DNA of 64,000 bases from an uncultured Roseicyclus sp. (GCA_947489665.1 CANLEH010000001.1:1274501-1338500), one strand, 5' to 3'; numbered from the stretch's first letter, positions 35,404 through 44,902 are shown. Program-made: numbers and translations. The notes: a model not told the origin generated them from the sequence alone.

Positions 35404-36194
35404 CGGTGCATTTCATCGGGGCAGGTCCCGGAGCAGCGGACCTTTTGACATTGCGCGGGCGCGACCTGATCGCGGCCTGTCCGGTGTGCCTTTACGCAGG
35501 CTCGCTGGTGCCGGAGGCGGTGTTGGACCACTGCCCTGAGGGCGCGCAGGTGGTGAATACCGCGCCGATGTCGCTCGATGAGATCATCGGCACCATCGCA
35601 GTGGCCCATGACGCGGGCAAGGATGTGGCCCGGCTGCATTCCGGCGATCTGTCGGTCTGGTCCGCGATGGGCGAACAGGTTCGGCGGCTGGAGGCGCTGC
35701 GCATCCCCTACACTGTGACACCCGGCGTTCCGTCCTTTGCGGCGGCGGCGGCCTCGCTGGGGCAAGAGCTGACGCTTCCGGGCGTGGCGCAGTCGCTGAT
35801 CCTGACGCGGACGGAAGGCAAGGCAAGCGCGATGCCCGAAGGCGAGAGCCTTGGCAATTTCGGGCGGACGGGGGCGACGCTGGCCCTGCATCTGTCGATT
35901 GGGCAGATGGCGAAGGTGGTGGCCGAGCTGATGCCGCATTACGGGGCGGATTGCCCGGTGGCCGTGGTCTACCGCGCGTCCTGGCCCGATGAGCGGGTGA
36001 TCCGCGCGACGCTGGGCACGTTGGAGGCGTCGGTGGACGCCGGGATCGCGCGGACGGCGTTGATATTTGTGGGACCTGCGATTGGGGCGTCTGATTTCGC
36101 CGAGAGCCGTCTTTATGCGGCGGATTATGACAGGCGCTATCGGCCCCAAAGTGCGGATAGCCCGTGGAGTGAATGGCAGCATGGCGATGACTGA
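35400..36194 (+). CDS. cobM: Precorrin-4 C11-methyltransferase
   Basis: A 264-residue SAM-dependent methyltransferase acting on C-11 of precorrin-4. Motifs are '[20 protein letters not shown]', '[19 protein letters not shown]' and '[20 protein letters not shown]'. The ATG at 35400 overlaps the cobE stop, and its end overlaps cobB by 14 nt. Confidence 0.95.
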   Translation: MTVHFIGAGPGAADLLTLRGRDLIAACPVCLYAGSLVPEAVLDHCPEGAQVVNTAPMSLDEIIGTIAVAHDAGKDVARLHSGDLSVWSAMGEQVRRLEALRIPYTVTPGVPSFAAAAASLGQELTLPGVAQSLILTRTEGKASAMPEGESLGNFGRTGATLALHLSIGQMAKVVAELMPHYGADCPVAVVYRASWPDERVIRATLGTLEASVDAGIARTALIFVGPAIGASDFAESRLYAADYDRRYRPQSADSPWSEWQHGDD

Positions 36195-37491
36195 TCCTGT
36201 TGGGCTAATGGTGTCTGCGCCCGCCTCGGGCACTGGCAAGACGACCGTCATGCTTGGCCTGTTGCGCGCCCTGCGCGAGGACGGGCTGAAGGTGCAGCCG
36301 TTCAAGAGCGGGCCGGATTATATCGACCCGGCCTTTCATCTGGCCGCCGCTGGCCGCGCCTCGTTCAACCTCGACACCTGGGCGATGGATGGCGGGCTGC
36401 TGGACGGCATCGCGGCGCAGGCGGCAGGGGCTGAAATCTGCGTCGCCGAAGGCTCCATGGGTCTCTACGATGGGGTTGCGACGGAGGGGCAATCGGGCTT
36501 TGGCTCCAGCGCCGAGACGGCGCGGCGGATGGGCTGGCCCGTGGTCCTGGTGATTGACGCAGGCGGGCAGGCGCAATCGGCGGCGGCCACGGCCTTGGGG
36601 TTTCAGGCCTATGCACCCGAGGTGCCCTTTGCAGGCGTGATCGTGAACCGCGTCGCCTCTCCCCGACACGAACGGTTGATCCGGCGCGGCATGGACGCGG
36701 CAGGCTTGACGGTTCTGGGCGTGCTGCCCCGGCGCGGGGACCTGGCCTTGCCTGAGCGGCATCTGGGATTGATCCAGGCGGTCGAGCATCCGGATCTGGA
36801 GGCCGCGATTGCGGGTTATGCGACGTTCCTTCGCGAGAATGTGGATTTGGAAGCGATAAAGGCGGCGGCGCGGGGTGCGACATTGCCGTCGGGTGTGTTG
36901 CCCAAGCCGCCCGCGCAGCGGATCGCCCTGGCCCGCGATGCGGCGTTTTCCTTCACCTATCCGCATTTGCTGGAAGGCTGGCGCGCGGCGGGGGCAGAGA
37001 TTTTGCCGTTTTCGCCACTGGCCGATGAAGCGGTTCCAGATGCCGATCTCGTTTGGCTGCCGGGTGGGTATCCTGAGCTCCATGCTGGGCGGCTTGCAGC
37101 GGCAGACAATTTCCTGTCGAGTTTACGCCGCCATGCGGAGACGCGCGCGGTGCATGGAGAGTGCGGCGGCTACATGGCGCTTGGCGAAAGTCTGGTCGAC
37201 AAGGAAGGTGTGCGCCACCGGATGGCGGGGCTTTTGGGCGTCTCCACCTCATTCGAGAAGCGGAAGTTTCACCTGGGTTATCGGCGCGCGGTGTTGAAGG
37301 CGGCTATGATGGGGTTTGATGCGGGCACGGTTCTGCGCGGGCATGAATTTCACTATACCGTTGTGGTGGACGAGCCTGACGCGCCGTTGGCCGACGTGGC
37401 GGATGCCGATGGCAATCCGGTGCCCGAGACGGGCGCGATCCGGGGCAATGTGACGGGGACGTTCTTTCATATGATTGCGGAGGAACGGTGA
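36181..37491 (+). CDS. cobB: Hydrogenobyrinic acid a,c-diamide synthase
   Basis: A 436-residue glutamine amidotransferase amidating the a and c side chains. The P-loop is '[20 protein letters not shown]'; the substrate region is '[20 protein letters not shown]'. The C-terminal GATase has '[20 protein letters not shown]' and the His region '[11 protein letters not shown]'. The ATG at 36181 is likely (36187 is an alternative); it begins within the last codons of cobM. It overlaps the GTG of cobA. Confidence 0.95.
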   Translation: MAMTDPVGLMVSAPASGTGKTTVMLGLLRALREDGLKVQPFKSGPDYIDPAFHLAAAGRASFNLDTWAMDGGLLDGIAAQAAGAEICVAEGSMGLYDGVATEGQSGFGSSAETARRMGWPVVLVIDAGGQAQSAAATALGFQAYAPEVPFAGVIVNRVASPRHERLIRRGMDAAGLTVLGVLPRRGDLALPERHLGLIQAVEHPDLEAAIAGYATFLRENVDLEAIKAAARGATLPSGVLPKPPAQRIALARDAAFSFTYPHLLEGWRAAGAEILPFSPLADEAVPDADLVWLPGGYPELHAGRLAAADNFLSSLRRHAETRAVHGECGGYMALGESLVDKEGVRHRMAGLLGVSTSFEKRKFHLGYRRAVLKAAMMGFDAGTVLRGHEFHYTVVVDEPDAPLADVADADGNPVPETGAIRGNVTGTFFHMIAEER

Positions 37492-38210
37492 CGGGATTTG
37501 TGAGTTTCGTTGGGTCTGGCCCGGGCGATCCCGAGCTTCTGACGCTGAAGGCGGTGGACCGGCTGAAGCGCGCCGACGCGGTGCTGTTTGATGACCTCTC
37601 CAGCGGCCCGATCCTGACCCATGCGCGGGCCGGGGCCGATCTGGTGGGCGTGGGCAAGAGGGCCGGGCGGCCGTCACCCAAGCAGCGGCATGTCTCGCAA
37701 CTGTTGGTGGAATATGCGCAGCAAGGCGGGCGCGTGGTGCGCCTCAAGTCCGGCGATAGCGGGCTGTTCGGGCGGCTGGAGGAGGAGCTGGTCGCCCTGC
37801 GCGAGGCGGGCATCGCATATGAGATCATCCCCGGCGTGCCGAGCGCGATTGCGGCGGCTGCGGCCCATGGTATCCCCCTGACGCGGCGGCTGACCGCGCG
37901 CCGGGTGCAGTTTGTGACAGGCCATGATGCGAGCGGTGAATTGCCCGACGATATCTCGCTTGAGGCTTTGGCCGATCCAAGTGCTTCGACCGTGGTGTTC
38001 ATGGGCAAGCGGACCTTTCCGAAACTGGCGGTGGCGTTGATCGCGCGGGGGCTGCCGGCTGACACGCCCGCGCTGTTGGCCGAGGGGGTCAGCACGCCGG
38101 AGCAGGCTCTGCACCGGATGACCGTGGGCGCCTTGGTCGAGCGGCTGTCCGGTGAGTTGGGCAGTGCGCCTGCGTTGATCCTGTACGGCCCGCTTGCGGA
38201 GCCGGAATGA
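37488..38210 (+). CDS. cobA: Uroporphyrinogen-III C-methyltransferase
   Basis: A 240-residue SAM-dependent methyltransferase making precorrin-2 from uroporphyrinogen III, the branch point toward B12 and siroheme. Motifs are 'FVGSGPGDPELLTLKAVDRL', 'VVRLKSGDSGLFGRLEEELV' and 'YEIIPGVPSAIAAAAAHGIP'. There is no CysG-type fusion. It starts at GTG 37488 within the cobB stop and overlaps cobF by 4 nt. Confidence 0.94.
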   Translation: MTGFVSFVGSGPGDPELLTLKAVDRLKRADAVLFDDLSSGPILTHARAGADLVGVGKRAGRPSPKQRHVSQLLVEYAQQGGRVVRLKSGDSGLFGRLEEELVALREAGIAYEIIPGVPSAIAAAAAHGIPLTRRLTARRVQFVTGHDASGELPDDISLEALADPSASTVVFMGKRTFPKLAVALIARGLPADTPALLAEGVSTPEQALHRMTVGALVERLSGELGSAPALILYGPLAEPE

Positions 38211-38944
38211 TGGATCTGTGGCTGATCGGGATCGGCACGGGCAACCCGGACCATGTCACGCTTGAGGCGCAGCGCGCGCTGCGGCAGGCGGACGTGATCC
38301 TTGTGCCGCGCAAGGGTGCGGGCAAGGATGATCTGGCAAAGCTGCGCCATCGCATCCTGGCGGATGCGGGCGCGACGGGCCGCGTCGTGGAATTCGACTA
38401 TCCCGTCCGGGATGAGGCGCTGCCCTACAAAGACCGTGTGATGGCCTGGCACGACGAGATCGCGCGGCGTTGGATGTGCGCGGTTGACGGCAGTGAGGGC
38501 AAGGTTGCCTTGCTCGTCTGGGGCGATCCGTCGCTTTACGATTCCACGCTGCGCATTGCGCAAAGGCTGGATCCGGCCCCGCGCATCCGGGTTATTCCGG
38601 GGATCACAGCGTTGAGTGCTTTGACCGCAGCCCATGGGATGACCTTCAACACCCTTGCCGGGGCCGTTGTGGTCACGACGGGGCGGCGTTTGCGCGACCA
38701 TGGCTGGCCGAAGGACGCCGAGACTGTCGTCGTCATGTTGGACGGGTCGTGCAGTTTTCAGAGCCTGGAGCCAGCCGGATTGCAGATCTGGTGGGGCGCC
38801 TATCTGGGCATGGACGAGCAGATTATTGAGGCCGGTCCGCTGGCGGAGACGGGCCCCCGCATCGTTGCGCGGCGCGCCGAGGCGCGGGCGCAGCACGGCT
38901 GGATCATGGATACTTACCTGCTGCGGCCAGAAGGGCTGGATTAA
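38207..38944 (+). CDS. cobF: Precorrin-6A synthase (deacetylating)
   Basis: A 245-residue SAM-dependent methyltransferase that methylates C-1 and releases acetate, a step specific to the aerobic pathway. Motifs are 'LIGIGTGNPDHVTLEAQRAL', 'LLVWGDPSLYDSTLRIAQRL' and 'IRVIPGITALSALTAAHGM'. It is the last gene of the riboswitch operon. Its stop codon TAA shares a TTAA with the stop of the convergent nitrile hydratase accessory gene, a 4-nt overlap with no terminator between them. Confidence 0.95.
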   Translation: MMDLWLIGIGTGNPDHVTLEAQRALRQADVILVPRKGAGKDDLAKLRHRILADAGATGRVVEFDYPVRDEALPYKDRVMAWHDEIARRWMCAVDGSEGKVALLVWGDPSLYDSTLRIAQRLDPAPRIRVIPGITALSALTAAHGMTFNTLAGAVVVTTGRRLRDHGWPKDAETVVVMLDGSCSFQSLEPAGLQIWWGAYLGMDEQIIEAGPLAETGPRIVARRAEARAQHGWIMDTYLLRPEGLD

Positions 38945-39249
38945 GCCTTTGGTTCACCGCTTGAAAGCTGGATGGGCGCGCCATGGGGCGTTCGCGCAGC
39001 GGCATTTTTCCATGCCTCTGCGGTGGCGTTCAGGTCTTGGGCCGAGGACAGGCCCTTTTCTGCGATCAACGTCTCCAGCGCCGTTAACCAATGGCCATAG
39101 TAGGCGCGCTCAACACCCGAATGGATCTGAGCAGACAGCGCCTCGGCCCATTCGGACCATGTGAAATGACCCTGCTCGTGCATGTGAACGGTCAGCGCGA
39201 AGGCCTGGGCCTGCCACGGCTCCTCAAAGGGTTGATCGGGCGTGGTCAT
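38941..39249 (-). CDS. Nitrile hydratase accessory/activator protein
   Basis: A 102-residue protein homologous to the N-terminal part of the nitrile hydratase beta subunit ('EEPWQAQAFALTVHMHEQGH', 'WAEALSAQIHS'), the pattern of accessory proteins that help load cobalt by subunit swapping. The ATG at 39249 gives the family start and overlaps the beta-subunit stop by 4 nt. It is third in the alpha-beta-accessory operon and convergent with cobF. Confidence 0.88.
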   Translation of the reverse strand: MTTPDQPFEEPWQAQAFALTVHMHEQGHFTWSEWAEALSAQIHSGVERAYYGHWLTALETLIAEKGLSSAQDLNATAEAWKNAAARTPHGAPIQLSSGEPKA

Positions 39250-39908
39250 GGGGTAGGCCGCAAGTAAGGCTCCCACAGGTCAAGCGTGACTGTGTCGCCG
39301 GGCGCGGCGCGGTCGCCCCACAGGGCCTGCGCCGTGAAGCTGACTTTGTAGAGCCATGTCGGCTGCTCGCCTTCGCCGCGCGCGTTGGTGTCGGGGAAGA
39401 CATGGTGGCCGTGCACACGGTCGATCACGCCGACCTTGTCACGGGCATAGCGGGGCAGGCGGGTATGGCTTTCGGGATGAATGTTTATGGTGCGCACGCT
39501 GTCGCCGGGGCTGAAGGCGGGCTGCATTTGCGCGGGCCGGTCCACGGGGCCACCCTTGGCGAGCGCCGCTGGGACATCGGTGGGCGAAAGGGTGCGCTTG
39601 ACGGCAATGGGGTCCGTGATCACGCGGCCCTCGGAGAGCTCGGCCTCCGTCAACATGCCACGCTCGACCATCAGCTTGGTCGCGGCCTTGAGCCAGATCT
39701 CGTAATAGCTGTTGCTGAGGTAATCCGCGGGCGGAAGGCTTTCGCGGGCAAAGCGGGATTGGTCGAGGTTCCATTGTCCCGCCGCGCCAAGGGCCACGAC
39801 CATGCCCATCACGCGGGCCTCCCACTCGGCGTGGAAGTTGGGTTCATCTGGCTCAGACACGACCGGGCCGAAGCCCATCATGCCGCCAAGGTCCGCGCCG
39901 CCGTTCAT
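39246..39908 (-). CDS. nthB: Nitrile hydratase subunit beta
   Basis: A 220-residue beta subunit. The N-terminal helical part 'MNGGADLGGMMGFGPVVSEP' with 'FHAEWEARVMGMVVALGA' is diagnostic. The C-terminal SH3-like barrel has 'RLPRYARDKVGVIDRVHGHH' and 'YKVSFTAQALWGD'. It forms the heterodimer interface around the metal held by alpha. It is coupled by 4-nt overlaps on both sides. Confidence 0.94.
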   Translation of the reverse strand: MNGGADLGGMMGFGPVVSEPDEPNFHAEWEARVMGMVVALGAAGQWNLDQSRFARESLPPADYLSNSYYEIWLKAATKLMVERGMLTEAELSEGRVITDPIAVKRTLSPTDVPAALAKGGPVDRPAQMQPAFSPGDSVRTINIHPESHTRLPRYARDKVGVIDRVHGHHVFPDTNARGEGEQPTWLYKVSFTAQALWGDRAAPGDTVTLDLWEPYLRPTP

Positions 39909-40507
39909 ACCGGTTTATCCGCCAAGGCCGTGCCGATCATGCTATCGCGATTGACCAGTGTGGCGAGCTGGTCCTCGGACCATCCGTCCGTGCCTGCGGG
40001 GCGCTCGGGGATCACGAGATAACGCATCTCGGCCGTGGAATCGTGCACGGTGATCGCGGTGCCCTGCGGCAAGGTGAGCCCGAAATCGGCCAAGACGCCG
40101 CGCGGGTCGATCACGGCGCGGGATCGGAAGGGTGGGGATTTGTACCAGACCGGCGGCAGGCCAAGCACGGACCAGGGGTAGCAGGAGCAGAGCGTGCACA
40201 CGACAAGGTGGTGCTGGCCGGGGGCGTTGAAGACGGCCTGCATGTGTTCGCCTTGGCGCGAGGCATAGCCAAGCGAATGGATGGCGGCGGTGGCGTCCTC
40301 CGCCAACCAATCCCGGAAGGTCGGGTCGCTCCACGCCTTGGCTACAACATGGGCGCCGTTGCGCGGCCCGATCTCGGTCTCATAGGTCTGGATGATCGCA
40401 TCGACGGCCGCAGGGTCGATATACCCTTTCTCTGTGAGCACGGTTTCCAGGGCACGCACGCGGGCCTCGATATCGCTCATATGGGAATGGTCGGCATGGT
40501 CGTGCAT
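39905..40507 (-). CDS. nthA: Nitrile hydratase subunit alpha, cobalt type
   Basis: A 200-residue alpha subunit that hydrates nitriles to amides in the cytoplasm. The metal claw is 'VVCTLCSCYPWSVLGLPP', with C104, C107, S108 and C109. Thr between the first two cysteines and Tyr after the motif mark the low-spin Co3+ type; the iron type has CSLCSCT. The Arg pair contacting the claw is in 'PPFRSRAVIDPRGVL'. The N-terminus 'MHDHADHSHMSD' is His-rich. The start at 40507 is chosen because upstream frame lacks similarity. It is first gene of its operon, divergent from the GH13 gene (129 bp). Confidence 0.95.
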   Translation of the reverse strand: MHDHADHSHMSDIEARVRALETVLTEKGYIDPAAVDAIIQTYETEIGPRNGAHVVAKAWSDPTFRDWLAEDATAAIHSLGYASRQGEHMQAVFNAPGQHHLVVCTLCSCYPWSVLGLPPVWYKSPPFRSRAVIDPRGVLADFGLTLPQGTAITVHDSTAEMRYLVIPERPAGTDGWSEDQLATLVNRDSMIGTALADKPV

Positions 40508-40636
40508 GGCGGGCCTGTGAAGACGTTGCTTTGCCGCTACACTGCCCGGGATCAGGCGGATTGGCCAGCCATTCGCGCCGTGCGGGGGCGGCGCGTGGCT
40601 GCTAGGGTCAGCGTTCGAATCTGCAGGAGCTTTCCG

Positions 40637-42253
40637 ATGTCCGACTGGTGGCGCAACGCCGTGATCTATCAGGTCTACCCGCGGTCCTATCAGGACGATA
40701 GCGGCGATGGCGTCGGTGATTTGCCCGGCATCACGCGGCGTCTGCCGCATATCGCCTCGCTCGGGGTGGATTGCATCTGGATCAGCCCGGTCTTTACCTC
40801 GCCGCAGAAGGATATGGGATATGACGTCTCGGACTATTGTGATGTCGACCCGCTGTTCGGCACGTTGGCGGATTTCGATACCCTGATCGAGACCGCCCAT
40901 GGGCTTGATCTGAAGGTCATCACCGATCAGGTCTTGTCCCACACCTCGGACCAGCACCCCTGGTTCAAGGAGAGCCGGGTGAGCCGCGATAACCCGCGTG
41001 CCGATTGGTATGTCTGGGCTGATCCGTTGCCCGATGGCAGCCCGCCGACCAACTGGCACAGCCATTTCGGCGGGCCTGCGTGGGAGTTCGACCCCCAGCG
41101 CGGACAGTACTACCTGCACAACTTTCTGGCCGAGCAGCCGGACCTCAACTTCCACAATCCTGATGTGCAGGATGCGATCCTTGAGACCTGCCGTTTTTGG
41201 CTCGACCGGGGGCTGGATGGCTTCCGGTTGGATACGGTGAACTACTATGTTCACGACCAAAAGCTGCGCTCAAACCCGCCGGCGCAGAAGGGGCCGCAGG
41301 TGATGGCCACGGACCTTTATGGGATGCAGGACAACATCTACAACAAGAACCGGCCCGAGAACCTTGATTTCATTGAGCGTTTGCGCGCGCTCACCGACGC
41401 ATACGACGACATCATGATGGTGGGCGAAGTGGGGGATATGGGCGACCGTTCCATCAAGCTGATGGGCCAATATACCGAAGGTAAAACGCGGCTTCATATG
41501 GCCTACAGCTTTGCCATGCTCAGCCCCGAATTCAGCGCCGACCACTTTCGCACCTGTATCGAAGGTTTCCAGCAAGGCGCGCCCGAGGGGCATCCGAAAT
41601 GGTCCTTCTCAAACCATGATGTGCCGCGCCATGTCAGCCGCTGGGCCGATCATGCGGTGTCCGACGATGCTATGGCCCGACTGGCGATCACGATGCTGAT
41701 GTCGTTCGAGGGGGCCATCGGCATCTATCAGGGGGAGGAGCTTGGCCAGACGGAGACCGAGCTGGTCTATGAAGAACTGACCGACCCACCCGCCTTGCGG
41801 TTCTGGCCCGGTGTGAAGGGCCGCGACGGGTGCCGCACGCCGATGGTCTGGGAAGCGGAGGCCGACAATGCCGGGTTTTCAACCGGCACACCCTGGCTGC
41901 CCGTCAAACCCCCGCAGGCTGCGCGCGCGGTTGATACGCAAGACGCGCCGGACAGCATTCTGGCCTTCTACCGGGAGGCTATTGCCACACGCAAAGCCAA
42001 TCCGGCGCTGCAAAGGGGGCGCACGACCTTCCTGACCTTGCCAGAGCCGCTGCTGGCGTTCCGGCGAGAGGCGGAGGGCCAGGCGATCACCTGTATCTTC
42101 AACCTGTCGCCTACGCCGCAGACGCTTTCGCTGACAGGTGCGGCGACGCTGATGGGTGCGCACCACGGTGACTTGACGGACAATGTGCTGACCTTGCCGG
42201 GCAACGGCTTTGCGCGCCTCGACCATGCGGGTGAGGTGCGGCTGTCGGCTTGA
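40637..42253 (+). CDS. GH13 alpha-glucosidase
   Basis: A 538-residue cytosolic GH13 enzyme of the oligo-1,6-glucosidase/alpha-glucosidase group. The N-terminal 'AVIYQVYPRSYQDDSGDGVG' is typical. The catalytic nucleophile is D199 in 'DGFRLDTVNYY', the acid/base is E264 in 'MMVGEVGDMGD', and the transition-state Asp is D328 in 'SNHDVPRH'. A C-terminal beta domain follows. No signal peptide. It would hydrolyse short alpha-glucosides brought in by a transporter encoded elsewhere. The ATG at 40637 matches the family start. It is the last core-genome gene before the island. Confidence 0.92.
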   Translation: MSDWWRNAVIYQVYPRSYQDDSGDGVGDLPGITRRLPHIASLGVDCIWISPVFTSPQKDMGYDVSDYCDVDPLFGTLADFDTLIETAHGLDLKVITDQVLSHTSDQHPWFKESRVSRDNPRADWYVWADPLPDGSPPTNWHSHFGGPAWEFDPQRGQYYLHNFLAEQPDLNFHNPDVQDAILETCRFWLDRGLDGFRLDTVNYYVHDQKLRSNPPAQKGPQVMATDLYGMQDNIYNKNRPENLDFIERLRALTDAYDDIMMVGEVGDMGDRSIKLMGQYTEGKTRLHMAYSFAMLSPEFSADHFRTCIEGFQQGAPEGHPKWSFSNHDVPRHVSRWADHAVSDDAMARLAITMLMSFEGAIGIYQGEELGQTETELVYEELTDPPALRFWPGVKGRDGCRTPMVWEAEADNAGFSTGTPWLPVKPPQAARAVDTQDAPDSILAFYREAIATRKANPALQRGRTTFLTLPEPLLAFRREAEGQAITCIFNLSPTPQTLSLTGAATLMGAHHGDLTDNVLTLPGNGFARLDHAGEVRLSA

Positions 42254-42289
42254 CGGCACGGCGATCATTTCATAGGCACACGGTGCAAC

Positions 42290-42327
42290 GCGGGCGTTGT
42301 GTAATGGTAAGACCTCAGCCTTCCAAG
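42290..42327 (+). tRNA. tRNA-Gly(UCC), 5' half only (left island junction)
   Basis: The acceptor 5' strand GCGGGCG, D arm and 5' anticodon stem with loop (TCAGC-CTTCCAA, anticodon TCC) are present, ending ...CTTCCAAG. The following bases GGAGG do not pair with TCAGC, and no T arm or acceptor 3' strand follows. The gene is cut in the anticodon arm. The integrase starts 100 bp downstream, so this is read as the left attachment junction. The D stem also has one apparent G-G mismatch. Confidence 0.8.
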
Positions 42328-42426
42328 GAGGTGACCTGAGTCGCACTACGATGCAATGAGCTTCATGTCGCTTTATTTTATTGGCTTTGAACTTGCATCT
42401 TCTTTCGTCGGGTATCATGCTCTATC

Positions 42427-43545
42427 GTGCCGATCCCGACAAATAGCCTACAAAAAATGCCAAAGCTCACAGAGACCTACGCCCGGAAAGTCCGTCACTC
42501 TACATCAGGAACTGACAAGCATTGGGACAGCGAAGTTAAGGGACTTGTGCTGTTCTCGGGAAAGCGCAGCAAGACGTGGTATTTCCAGAAGGACGTGGGA
42601 GGGCGCACCAAGCGTGTGATGATCGGACGCTTCCCAACCATTACAGCTGAAGTCGCACGACTTACAGCAATGGGTCTGGTTCTAGAAATGGGGCGCGGCG
42701 CTGGGAAGACCATGCAGATTGGCGCGCCAACGCTGCAAGAGGCGATGGAGGTTTACCTTGCGCGGCCCAAACTTCGATCGGACTCTCATCGCCAAGGCTT
42801 GCGCCAACAATTTGAGCGCCACCTTGGCGACTGGCTCCGGCTACCTTTGGACGAGATCACCAAACGCATGGTTGTTGAACGTCATCAGGCTCTGAGCGAT
42901 CGACCCTCAACCGCCAACCACACGCTGAAATACTTCCGAACAGTCTGGAACCATGCCCGCCGCGTCCATGACCTTCCGGAGGCGCCAACGATGGCAATCG
43001 AATGGTTTCAAGAGACCCCAAGCGGCTCAATTATTGAGGATCTGCGGGAATGGCGCCGAGTGGTGGAGAACCTCCAGAACCCGATCCACCGCGTATACTA
43101 CGAGTTGATCTTGTACACCGGCTTTCGCAAAACCGAAGCGCTGACGTTGGAATGGAAACACATCCACGAAGATCGCATTCATTTGCCAATGACGAAAAAC
43201 GGCAGAAGTTTTGACTTGCCCATTCTTCAGGTGCATCACGAAATCCTCGCGCCAGTTCGTGGGTTGTCGCGAAAGTGGGTGTTTCCGTCTCCAAAAGCGG
43301 CTTCAGGCCACATCTCCAAGCCTGAGCGCATGAAATGGTCGCCGCATGCACACCGGAGAACGTTCGCCACCGTTGCCATGGAGGCTGGCGTTCTAGAAGA
43401 GGTGGTCGGTCGGCTTCTGAACCATACACCTCTGTCGATTACCGGCCAACGCTACGTGAAGCCATCTCTCGACGCCTTGCGACCGCAGATGGAGGTGGCG
43501 TGCAGCGCGCTCCAATCAAGAGTCGGTTTGTCGGAACATGGCTAG
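42427..43545 (+). CDS. int: Tyrosine recombinase / site-specific integrase
   Basis: A 372-residue phage-type integrase. The N-terminal arm-binding/SAM-like region covers about 100-195 and the catalytic domain about 205-355. Catalytic residues are R234 ('YTGFRKTEAL'), H307 and R310 ('SPHAHRRTFATV'), H333 ('RLLNHTPLS') and the nucleophile Y343 ('GQRYVKPSL'). All are present, so it should be active. Start 42427, or possibly the in-frame Met at 42457. It points away from the tRNA junction and overlaps the next gene by 8 nt. Confidence 0.93.
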   Translation: MPIPTNSLQKMPKLTETYARKVRHSTSGTDKHWDSEVKGLVLFSGKRSKTWYFQKDVGGRTKRVMIGRFPTITAEVARLTAMGLVLEMGRGAGKTMQIGAPTLQEAMEVYLARPKLRSDSHRQGLRQQFERHLGDWLRLPLDEITKRMVVERHQALSDRPSTANHTLKYFRTVWNHARRVHDLPEAPTMAIEWFQETPSGSIIEDLREWRRVVENLQNPIHRVYYELILYTGFRKTEALTLEWKHIHEDRIHLPMTKNGRSFDLPILQVHHEILAPVRGLSRKWVFPSPKAASGHISKPERMKWSPHAHRRTFATVAMEAGVLEEVVGRLLNHTPLSITGQRYVKPSLDALRPQMEVACSALQSRVGLSEHG

Positions 43546-44590
43546 TGAAGACTTCCAATCAGCTCCAACTCGTCTCGTGGCGCTGAAGGCCTTCGAAGAA
43601 CGAGGTAGGGCGATCGAACCCGGAGAGAGCTTCGATGTTGGACACCCCGAAGTGAAGTCGTACTTGGTTGATGGTCGGGCCGAACTTGCCAGACAGCAAG
43701 ATCATCCTCCTACGGAAACACTAAAAGACCTAACCGCCGAACTTTTAGACTGCTCGCGCCTCGGTCCAATCTGTCTCGCTGCGAAAGCGATCCAGAATGT
43801 CGAAGAGCAAGTCCTTCCCTCCGGTCTGCCGCGAAATGCTGTAGCTGGCTCCGTACTGCATTGGATAACCGGGAAACCGAAGCTGCGCAGCACTGTTCTT
43901 TCCAACCTCGTAGTTAAGCAAGAATTGTATCATTCGCTAGCTCATCAGTTCGCAGATTGCCTTCACGCAAGGCTCCAAAGATCGTCGACCGTTCACTTCG
44001 CTTCGGAACGCTTGAGTGATGCTGAAGTCATCGAGAAGGGCTGGATTCTTCGCGAGGAACCACCCCATGAGGACTGGCTCTCTCAACGTGGCGGTCGATC
44101 AATACCGCCGCAATGGGAGTACGGCGCTGTCGGGCAAGATTGGACAGAATTCGACGTCGCCGTAGACCGATTTCACAGACTGCCCGAAGAGCTGACGCTC
44201 GAGGCGTTGAAAGACGGGCGGATTTTGGCGACCGAACGTGTCGGAGAGTTGTTCAGATTGATAGCACCATGGACTTGGAATGAAACTGGCGGGAACCCAC
44301 GTCTCGGCACGGGTTGGAATTTTTTGTTCTCGCGGGATTTGCCCTCTGAATGGTTCCCCAAAGCAAGGCAGCTTCGCGGTCCTGAGCGGGACCGCATGAT
44401 TTCAAGAATTGTCGCGCATCTTCATGGCCTGTACGTCGCTGCCGCCCCGAACCATTCGGAGTACAAAAAAGAGCCGATTATTGCGGAGTTAGCCCGCCAG
44501 TACGGTGTCGGGAAAACGCTCGTTCTAGAGGCTTGGTCGAAAGCCGATCTGCCCAACTGGAGTGTGCCCGGTGTGCGCAAAAGCCGCTGA
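43538..44590 (+). CDS. Island protein of unknown function downstream of int
   Basis: A 350-residue soluble protein, no family recognised. The first 50 residues ('LVALKAFEERGRAIEPGESF', then 'VKSYLVDGRAELA') resemble the small phage/Mu-type 'capsid-adjacent' barrel pattern only loosely. The rest is mixed alpha/beta with many Trp and Arg. The C-terminus 'IIAELARQYGVGKTLVLEAW' looks like a helix-turn-helix end. It overlaps the integrase gene by 8 nt, so it is expressed with it and may act in recombination or replication of the island. That role is positional inference. Confidence 0.55.
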   Translation: MASEDFQSAPTRLVALKAFEERGRAIEPGESFDVGHPEVKSYLVDGRAELARQQDHPPTETLKDLTAELLDCSRLGPICLAAKAIQNVEEQVLPSGLPRNAVAGSVLHWITGKPKLRSTVLSNLVVKQELYHSLAHQFADCLHARLQRSSTVHFASERLSDAEVIEKGWILREEPPHEDWLSQRGGRSIPPQWEYGAVGQDWTEFDVAVDRFHRLPEELTLEALKDGRILATERVGELFRLIAPWTWNETGGNPRLGTGWNFLFSRDLPSEWFPKARQLRGPERDRMISRIVAHLHGLYVAAAPNHSEYKKEPIIAELARQYGVGKTLVLEAWSKADLPNWSVPGVRKSR

Positions 44591-44706
44591 ATTACTCGTG
44601 ACCGCGCGTATTTGAAATCGATTCATTTGGGTAAGAGCAGTTGCCGGGGTTTCACGGTGCCGGTTTCGCCTCACGTTGGTTGCACCACGAATGAAGGTGC
44701 AAACCA

Positions 44707-44901
44707 ATGAAACAAGACGAAGATGATTTCCTATTGAGTAGGCGTGAAGTCGAGGAACGCTTTGGGCTGTCCAAGCGGTTCTTGGAACTAGCGGGATTGA
44801 AAGGGCAGGGGCCTCGGATTGTGCGCCTGGGACGTGCGGTGAGGTATCGTGTAAGCGACGTGCGCGATTGGATCGCAAAACAAGCTGAGGAGTTATCCTG
44901 A
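44707..44901 (+). CDS. AlpA/MerR-like excisionase candidate
   Basis: A 64-residue winged HTH of the excisionase/AlpA type: 'LLSRREVEERFGLSKRFLEL', then 'GPRIVRLGRAVRYRVSDVRD' and 'WIAKQAEE'. Such proteins bend DNA for excision or activate integrase genes. It lies downstream of the integrase on the same strand, 1 bp before the next HTH gene, fitting a recombination directionality factor. Confidence 0.75.
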   Translation: MKQDEDDFLLSRREVEERFGLSKRFLELAGLKGQGPRIVRLGRAVRYRVSDVRDWIAKQAEELS

Positions 44902-44902
44902 T

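Noticed and set aside
39905-41260. Extended 451-residue nitrile hydratase alpha subunit
   Set aside because: The family alpha subunit is about 200 residues. The added N-terminal part is antisense to the GH13 gene and unlike any subunit.
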